A program made the translations under genes and the position numbers. Positions 33,226-43,384 of a stretch of 52,500 nucleotides of DNA are shown one piece after another; the stretch's first letter is position 1; each line of letters begins with the position of its first letter. The notes below the pieces were generated by a model. That model saw only the letters and a list, made by a program, of their open reading frames with translations. It did not search any database and was not told where the DNA came from. The DNA comes from Chrysomallon squamiferum (taxonomy: Eukaryota; Mollusca; Gastropoda; Neomphalida; Peltospiridae), in contig CM022665.1 of assembly GCA_012295275.1 (NCBI GenBank), positions 38,537,295-38,589,794 on the forward strand. Direction: 5' to 3'.

Positions 33226-34149
33226 CATTTAAGCAATAATATATATCACGTATCTCAAATAAATTACGCAGATCAATAAAATTCATGCAGAAATGTTTAT
33301 AAAAAGATGCTTTGATGTTGGTTGGTGGCAGTACAAACCATAACATAATAATCTTTTCATCCACATAAGTTACTTTCCGACAGATATTTTGATACAACAA
33401 TAATACAAGTACCAGGCCTTTTAGAAATGTATTCATTTGTATCTGTTAAATACAAAGTTTGTTCTTTACTTTTTGTGTATTTTATGTTTTAAGAATTTAT
33501 TAAACCTTGGTCCAGTAAAACCCCCAAATCCAAAAATCCATTGTCACCACTGTTTGCAAGTTGCCTCATAAACAGCTTGGTACTTGTAATTCATTAAATA
33601 CTGAGTAAAGAATATAGAGGCACTGAACCATTTATCAGGCTTCCAGGAATCTGGAAAATCCAGGTTATTTCTGAATTTTCTTTTCTTTTTTTAAAACTAT
33701 TTTAAATTTGGTGCCCTGTAGCTTGACACTCAGCAGCAACTGTTTTGGTTTCTGTGACATATGCACTGAATAATGCCAGTTTAAGTGTATAGGTGATCCT
33801 CTCATAGTAAGTCATTATTATATACCTGTACTGGTGTAATGTATAACTGTTAAATAACATATTGTTCTTTATTTACTTTCATCTGATACATTATTCATGG
33901 CATTGTAAGAAATTTAAGTGTATTGATTTGTACCTGTATCTTTTATGTTCTTTCTTTTCTTCATTTAATTTTCATCCTGTTTATAAAAATATGATACATG
34001 ATATTCTTCGGTAAAGGTATTTTAAGAATATTAACAGATTATTAAAAATTGAGAGACTCTGCTTAAGAATATAATAATTTGTATCTGTTAAATACATAAA
34101 ATATGGAAATGAATTATCTCAGATTGTCTGTGTTGGTTTAAAACTGGCA

Positions 34150-36903
34150 TTAAGAAAGAACACAGCAGCCAGATCCTCGAGCCCGTCTTTTCATGCCAAA
34201 TGAAGTCAGTTCCCTGTTCATTTGTCTGTCATGATTGGTATCATGACAGTATTCTGACAACTGGGATGAACTGTCTTCTTCATACATATTTGTTTCACAT
34301 TTGTTGTGTCTGAAAATAAATAAATAATAAAAACAATAAAAATAATCCTTGTAAAGTGAAATTTCAAACTGAAAAAAAAAAAAAAAAAAAAAAAAATATA
34401 TATAAAATAAGATAAAGAGAAGAATAAAAAAAATGTCAGTAAATAAATAAATATATAAAATAAGAAACAAGGAAAGAAATGAATAAATAAACAAATACAT
34501 AAAGCATAAATACATATAAAGAATCAAACTTAAAGTTTCTGTTGTCATAAGAAAAATAATACTTCGATACCAAACTAATTAATGTACTCTTGTTTTATCT
34601 TTCACAGCATACATTCACTTCTGATAATGTGTTATGTTTCAACAACAACAGTGTATGAAACCAATGAGACAATGTAATAAAACACACATCCGATTTACAA
34701 TATTCTGCAACTCCTCCGTTTTTGACTTTGTCTCTTCATATGCTGGTGGAACATCTTGTAAACACTGAATTGAAAGAGAAAAAATATATTAAAAAAAAAA
34801 ATAAATAAATAAATAAATACATTTATTCACTTAACAAAAAGATATAATAAAACATTAAATAAAAGTGAATAGTAACAAAGCGCTGCATTTCAGACACGGA
34901 CGAGCAAAACAACGACTATATCCAAATAAAAATATCACCAAAAACTAGCACAAACATCCACATTTCTCCTAAATCAGGAAGAAACAGACATTCCTATTTC
35001 TCTTCTTTTTTTTTTGTGTTTATTTATTTAGTTAGTTTTTGACATAAAATAGTATATATATATATGTTTAATTTCAGGTACGTGGTCATTGGGGAAAACA
35101 ATTGTATTTTTTTTTATCAGCAATGATATAATATCGTTTTAAAAAAAAGACACATGTATAGATGGTGGCTATATGCAAGTGCATATACTCAGTATTCAAT
35201 ACAAAAGCTAATGTATGATTTCTGAAAAGAAGACAAGAAAGGCGCGCCATTATTATAATAAAAAAGCTAGGGATATTACGTCATTACTGTTTTTGACGTA
35301 ATAACGTTTGTTTCCTTTTTTTAAACGATATTTTAGTGGTTTGTATCTATTATAAGGAAAAAAAAAAACCACGGGTAAATACTCAGTGGGAAACGGCGAG
35401 TTTTTGGCCCATGCCGATCTCGTACCTCAAGTTTATCAAGGTAATAGGTAACATAATATGTATTTTTATTAAATATGTAGGAATTTTTATATCTTTCTAT
35501 AGTAGAACTCACAGTTTATTATTATTATTATACATTATTTTATATATATATATATATTTATTTATTTGTGCTTATACAGATTTAATTAATGTACACAATA
35601 TGATTCTTCCTTTAAAACTTACAAATTTATATTTATAGTTACCATAATAAGTGAAAATAATCCATATATATATTAAACAACGTGGGACTCCTTAAAATAC
35701 TTTATACCATTTCAAACCACTGTTATTAACATTCAAATAATTATAATGTTTACTTAACTTTTCACGTTTGTTAATCCATACATAATTAAATTAATATTGA
35801 TATTAAAATGACCTGAAAGAAAATTAAGTATAACTTATTGTTTTGTTTTATTTGCAGAGCAAACGTGTACGGGTCTCTGTTTCGGATTGTAAGTCGTATA
35901 GACTCAGCTCTGTCAAAAATGGACGCTTTCAAATATGCACTTGCCTGAGGGCAAAGAGATGGTCCAAAACCGAAAAACCATATTACTACATTGTTCATGA
36001 AGATGTTCCATCGCTTCGCAGTTCATTCCGTTCAAAGAAATAAATAATATTGCATCTTTTTGGCATTTGCTTCAGTTTTTTTATTTATTTTTCGTATATA
36101 ATAATAATAATAAAAATAAAAATAATCTGTTGTTCTTGAAATCTGGAAGATTATATACCGCCATTTATTTATTCAGTCAATCAGCAAGTCGCATTTTACA
36201 CATTTATTCACTTAACAAAAAGAAATAATAACACATTAAATAAAAGCGAATAGAAACAAACCGATACATCTCACTGACACGGACGAGCAAAGCAACGATT
36301 ATATCCAAATAAAAATATCACCAAAAACTAGCACAAACATCCACATTTCTCCTAAATCAGGAAGAAACAGACGTTCCTATTTCTCTTTTCTTTTCTCGTA
36401 TTATTTATTTATTTATTGACATAAACAAAAGCATATATATATATATATATATATTTTTTTTTTTTCAGGTATTTGGTCATTGGGGGAAAAATTTGTAATT
36501 TTTTTTTTTATCAGCAATGATATTTAAAGATATAATATCGTTTTAAAAATAAAGAGACGTCTATACACGGTAGCTACATGCGAATGCATACACACATTAT
36601 TCGATACAAAAGCTAATATCTCATTTCTGAAAAGAAGACAAGGCGCGCCATTATTTAAAACGCTAGGTATATTACGTCATTAGTGTTTTTGACGTAATAA
36701 CGTTTCTTTCCATTTTGAAATGATGTTTTAACGGTTTGGAGCTAGCTTGGAGGAAAACTGCGGTTAAAAATTCAGTGGGAGGCAGCTGTTCTTTGCCCCA
36801 TGCATATTTTGTACCTCAAGTTTCTCGAGGAAATTGGTAACCTAATATGTATTTTTATTAAATATGCAGGAATTTTTATATCTTTCTACAGTAGAACTCA
36901 CAG

Positions 36904-36948
<45 letters not shown>

Positions 36949-39900
36949 CATTATATATATATATTTTATGTGCGCTTAAACAGATTTAATTAATGTACAC
37001 AATATGATTCTTCCTTTAAAACTTACAAATTTATATTTATAGTTACCATAATAAATGAAAATAATCCATATATATATATATTAAACAATGTGGGACTACT
37101 TAAAATACTTTATACCATTTCTCACCACTGTTATTAACATTCAAATAATTATAATGTTTACGTTTGTTAATCCATACATAGTATATTAAATTAATATTTA
37201 TATTAAACTGACCTGAAAGAAAATTAAGTATACCTTATTGTTTTGTTTTATTTGCAGAGCAAACATGGACATATGTCAAATTCCGATTGTAAGTCATATA
37301 GACTCAGCTCTGTCGAAAATGGACGCTTTCAGATGCTTATCAACATAGTTCATGAAAATGTCCCATCTCTTTGCAGTTTGTTTAAAACAAATAAATAAAT
37401 AATACTGCATCTTTTTGCCATTTGCTTCAGTTTTTTAATTTATTTTTCGTATATCTAATGGCATTGTATAAATAATTACCATTTTGCAATAGCCAATAAA
37501 TAAATAAATAAAAAATAAATAAATAAAACAACAACAGTAACACATACCTCACTCAAAGTAACATTATCCTGACTGACATTCTTGTTTCTGAGGTCCATTC
37601 TCACTACACTGACAATATTGGCTGGGTTGTCTTTACCTGGACTGAAATTAAAACAGTCTAAATTAATAAAAAAAAAAAATGGATATAAAATTTCTAAATT
37701 TTTCACTTATATAAAACATTGCAAATAGCAAAATTATTTTTTATATAAAGCTTCTGTTATATCACAATCTTTAATATTCAAAAGAGTATCCTTACATATA
37801 AAAAGAACAATACACCAAAACAATAAGAATGAGTTATTCTGTTTATACTGACTGACTGGATGATCTAGTCACAATCTTGTAGTGGAATAGATATCCTAAG
37901 TAAAATTTCATACAACTTGAGTGACATTGTTAGGTATGATATACTGTACAGATTAAAAAAAAAATTCATACAGATTAAATCAATTATTTACATCATCTCA
38001 TATAATATTCATACATCCAGTATCATAATGCTCACCACTATGACCACTATTATTATTGTACCATTACTACTGCTGCTATGATTATTACAATGTTTTTACT
38101 ATTTTTACTACTATTACCACTACTATTTTTACTACTATTACCACTGTGACCACAATTGTTAATATTACTAATCTTTGATTACAACTACTACTATACTACT
38201 ATTACTGGTTTACTGCTACTAATAATAACATCAACAACATCAACAATAATAACAGCAGTAGTAATAATAAACAGAAAATGAAAGATTTTATGTCAACATT
38301 GACTTACCCAGTGTGAATATTTTCTTCAATTTCCTTGCACACTGTAGTTAAGGCCAAATAGTCAGACAGAATACAAGTATACGACCCTTGTATACTTTCT
38401 CTTGCCATCATGACAGTATGGTACAAGGGGTATGACTCCTTTTTCAGTTTCTTTTGCAAATCCTTCCACAGAGCATCATCCAGTGAAATTGCGTAAGGCA
38501 ACAGCTGAAGATAGAAAGGTTCGACAACCGATTTTTGACACTGGATTAAGTAGACAAGCTTTCTGTCACCTCCAGCTCTTTGTCGACATAATGCAAGATG
38601 TAGTTCCTCCATTTGCTGAGACGACTGCATGTACTGGTTAGATACAAATATCACAATGTACATGGCTGAGTCTAGAAGCTGCAGTCTTTGATCTCGGTGC
38701 TCGCTAAGGAAAATACATTTGATGCTTGGCAGGAGAGACTCCATTTTGTTGCTGAAAACTGCAGCATATTTGAGGCTTTCGAATGCGAAGCTCATGACAA
38801 TGTTGCAGTCAATACCATCACTGTTTGGTGGTTTTGTAAGCTGCTCCTTCCTGCAGACAGCTCCTTTCTTGATCTCATATTTAGTTGCAAATATTTGTTT
38901 TCTATTTTCTTCCATTACTTGGTAAGGCTCTAGTTTCATAGATGGCTGAAATGATGTTTGTTAAAAATCTAATTAATGGCAAATATCATTTTAAAAGCTG
39001 TCAGTAATAAGTATATTTTTTTCAAAATGAAAATTAAGAATATTTTTATTTATGATTACTACATTTCAAGCAAAACTTTTAAAAAATCAAGTGATAGACA
39101 AAATCTACTGAATGCTACTTGATAGGCTATTTAGATTATTAGCATGCATTTTTTTTATCTTGGACTAGAATACAAATTGCAAGGACATTGATACAGTTTT
39201 TGTGGAGCAATGGACACAGAAAAAGAAAAAGATTTTTTTTTGTTTTTTATCATCATCAACATACTATTTATCATGTCTTGTAACAGCATTATACCATTAA
39301 CCCTTAGGCCTCTCTTTCTGATACTAGTCATCATTTCAGTAAAGTTAACTGATTAATAACAACAATTAAATGAAGGCAGTTACCTTAGCTATCAAAGGAT
39401 CTTTAATTCCCTTTTTTGTCAGTTTTATTACTTTCTCAGCTATCTGTTTCAGTTTTGTTTCAGTGTCTGTTCTACAGTCAGCCATCTTGATTTTTGCATA
39501 CTCTGGTGAAACACTTTCCATGTCAGCAATACAAACAGGAAGAAAATACATTTTATCCTGAAAAAAAACAAAAACAATATCATTCTGATTTAAGAACACT
39601 TAAGTGGTAGAATCTTTTGATTTAGTTATGAAGTTTTATGTTGTTTCCAATTTCCTTAAAGTATCGCACATTTTGTTATATTGTTCAAGTTCAGCCACAT
39701 AAATGTCTACTTACAACAACAACAGTAACAACAGCAACAATGACAGAAATTAGCATGCAAAAAAATACAACACACACGACATACACATATTTACACATAC
39801 ACATACACACACACACACATACACATGCATACACACCCAATTTTCTTTAACAAAACCATTACTTACTTGAGCAAAAAACCTTGCAGCAGCCACATTGTAC

Positions 39901-42356
39901 TCCTCACAACAGACTACAGAGTCAAAGTATGTTTTTGACACTAGAGCAACCACACATTTTGAGCTGCAGATACCTCCATACAGAGCATCCTGCCATCGAC
40001 TGCCTGAAAATAAAACCAGATTGGAGATAAAACATGTCATTTTGATAGCTAATTTAATACAGTGTAGGGATTATAAGGTATCTTATCTTTGGATAAAAGA
40101 AACCATAGTAAAATTGGTAAAAAGTAATTTAAATATGAAATAAAACTCATCCTGTCATTGGCTATATTAAGAAATCTACTTGTTGGCTTTCTGAAAGTAG
40201 TTAAATTTGAGATATAATTTATCATGTCACTGGATGCATTAATACAATGCAAGGGATGTAAAACATTAATTTACTGGCTTTTTGAAAGTAATTTAAATAT
40301 CAGACACAACACTTTCTATTACTGGCTGTATGAACATAAAATAAAGAATGTAAGACACCCATTTACAGACTTTCTAAAACATAATTTAAATATCTGAAAT
40401 AACAACATCTTAAGACTGCCTACATGAAAATAAAATAAAATCAGAGATATAAACATGTCTCTGAACATCTAAAAACAAATTACCCATTTTCAGATCAGTT
40501 CTGTCATAAAAAACATTCAATTCTGAGTCTTTTTCTTCCAAAAGGTTCAGGAAGTGTTTGGCCATTGACTCCAGTTTATGAGAATACGACAAAAACACAT
40601 CGTACGTCTGTTTGGATGTTGTTATGTTTTCTGGTTTTTTGTTAACATTGTCTGTGACTTCATCTTCTGAAGATTCTGGAGTATCTGGCTGACTTGACAA
40701 GAGACTCTCACATGCATTCTTGATCTTAATCAGTGTCACATCTCCTTCCTTACGTTCTCTGAAACAGACAACAATATACCATAAAAGGAAATTTGAACTG
40801 TGGAGGATCAGAGAGGTCAAAATTTTAAGAAATGACAAAATGAATTTGGATCATGTTATGAATATGTAGTGATAGATGCTGATAAGATATAAGATTTGAC
40901 AGGGCCTGAAAGGCCTAAGCTTTTTAACTGTACCCATAAAAACCTTTTTGTAATAGTCTTAGTCACTTTTGTATACTTTATATATCTTCAGTTCAATTGT
41001 CTCAAAAACCAGAGCATTGTGGATTAGACCATGCTTTTTCTAAGATCTTAATTACCTTAAACAGTTGATTTTGTCAGATGCAGATTTGAATATCCAGAGA
41101 AAAAGTAACAAAAATCATAAATGCTATTTATGCATCACTGAGCCAATAACTTTTGCAGAGAAACATGTATTATATATCTGTTTCTATTTGTTTGGATGAC
41201 CACAGTTTCACTTTTTAAAACAAGAATAAGTCAGCTTACAAACAAATCAAAACACTCAGTAAATAGTATTTAATTATACAAACAAGAAAGGAAAGAATAT
41301 AAAGAAGTTTCAAACAATATCATAATTGGTCCATCATAAGCATACTTGAACTCTAGAAGGTATAAACAGGACTGCTTTGTAGACAATGTGTAAAAAAAAA
41401 AATTTTTAAATAAAACATAAAAATAAATATATATATATATATATATATCAAAATGCATTTGGAAATTACCTGCAGTCAACATACTGAACAAGCTGCATGT
41501 AGGCAGGCAGAGCGCTTACAGTCTGAAGGTAGAATGGGAAAACAATGTCTCTGTCTTGTAGTCTGTTACAGCAGAGAGCCATATTGAACTGTTCCAAGCA
41601 CTCAACACTTTCAATATAGCCTGGTGTCAGAACTATAATTATTCTGAAAGTAAAAAACATAATTATGTTTTATGGACATTAACTTCTTCAATATAAATAA
41701 TTTATATAGAAAAACCTACCAAACAAATCAAACAGTATCAATAAGGCAAAAGAAAAAAGAAAAAAGAACAAACAAAAAGAAAAGAACAAACAAAAAACAA
41801 AGAAAGAAAAACTATATTGAATGTATTTCAATCAGTAATCAGTCAGTACAGTAGAAACACACATACATATACACCACAAAAAAAGAAAGAAAAAAGAAAA
41901 GAATTATTAAAAAAAAAAAACAATAGAGTTATTAAAAAAAAAAGTAATAATAAATTAAAAACAAATTAAATAAAAAGTAAAATAAAAAAGTAAAAAGAGA
42001 ACAGGCTAATTGTGTTATGGATCAAAATTAAAAAGATAATCATAGAAAATTAAAAGAAAAAAAGGAATAAAATTATACAAAATTGTAAAGGTTGAATTTA
42101 AACAAAATTATTTTATTGATTGCAGCAAAACCTGGAAGTTATTAAAGCATTACCATATTTATATTAAGATAAAAAAATGTTTTATAACATTATGTTGTGA
42201 CAAAGTGTTTTCTTTCTCAAACTTACAAATACATAAATAAATAAATTAAAAATGAAGAAGGAAACAAACCAAAAAACAAAACCTCTAATGCATATCATTA
42301 ATATTAAAATACAAAATATGATGAGCTAATAGTAGTAATATAATTACAACAATTAT

Positions 42357-42425
<69 letters not shown>

Positions 42426-43338
42426 GGGGTAATCACTATATTAAATTACCTTTTAGAATTACTCATTTCAGTAAAAATTTCTTCCTGCCACACAGCCTCC
42501 TTGTGATATGAAATATGCTGACTGAATATTTTAAGATTTGTGTTTAAATCATTAAAACTGGAGCTAATCTGATTAACAAAACTCTCATCTGTTTGATGGT
42601 AAGATATAAACACATCATTCTTCTGCTCTTTAACACTAGTCTGAAAATTAAGACATTTAATGAAATCAATACTAGAAAAATTTGCATGAAATGACTCAGA
42701 AAAAATGTTTGAAAGGGTCAACGGAAATAATTAAAAAAAGAAAATCCAATACTTCTAATAACATATTTTATCAAATTTAAATTGAGATATCTCAAAACAG
42801 ATTTCAGCCTTCTTATCTTCAAATGTTATTTTGCCTTTACTTTTGAACATTAGCACTTATAAATTTAAATACTAATATTGCTTACTGATTTTTTCATTTT
42901 TAAATTCTGTAAGCCATGTGCATATGAAATGTATTGAGTCACATGGAAACCTGTATGTTATTATGATTTATGTTTTATTTGATGAAAGTATGAAATTAAC
43001 CTTTGTTTTGTTTGGTGATTCCCAGTTCTGTTTTAGTGACAGGAACATTCTGACTGCTTCTTGGTCTTTTTCCCGAATTTTACCTCCAACTGCATATAGA
43101 ACTATTTTTAAACATTTTAAGGGCAGACCTGCCTGAATCCAGTGACCAGCTCCTTCCACCATTGATTTTAAAATACGGGAGGTGAATTACCCTGAAAACA
43201 GAAAACATGTCACTCAGAATGATAAAAAAAAAGAAAGTGAGAAAAATATAGTCATATTCATTACTGCATTAACAACATTAATATGTAAATTTAAAGAAAG
43301 AATTAAGAAAAAAAAAAAAAAAAAAAAAAGAAGTCTGT

Positions 43339-43384
<46 letters not shown>

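Larger units (their letters stand above)
30460..34149. other. Convergent intergenic region, no gene seen
   Basis: It lies between the 3' ends of PSMC4 and the macro-like/TIR gene. I find no supported coding sequence. It contains a minisatellite (32670-33225), one copy of a dispersed repeat (about 32268-32356) and many A/T homopolymers. Most of the 3' part may be 3' UTR of the minus-strand gene. Confidence 0.5.
34819..36100. repeat. Tandem duplication, unit 1 (about 1.28 kb)
   Basis: It begins at ACATTTATTCACTTAAC and ends at TTTATTTTTCGTATAT. Long stretches are nearly identical to unit 2 (36200-37455) at an offset of about 1.35-1.38 kb. It lies wholly inside intron 10 of the minus-strand macro-like/TIR gene (between 34764 and 37548). 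Confidence 0.92.
36200..37455. repeat. Tandem duplication, unit 2 (about 1.26 kb)
   Basis: Second copy of the unit at 34819-36100. Differences include an expanded (TTA)n run (36903-36946, only about four units in copy 1), small indels and a 45-bp in-frame deletion in the exon-like part. Confidence 0.92.

Noticed and set aside
38432-38933. Plus-strand frames opposite exon 9 of the TIR gene
   Set aside because: They are antisense shadows of a well-supported minus-strand exon with good splice sites.
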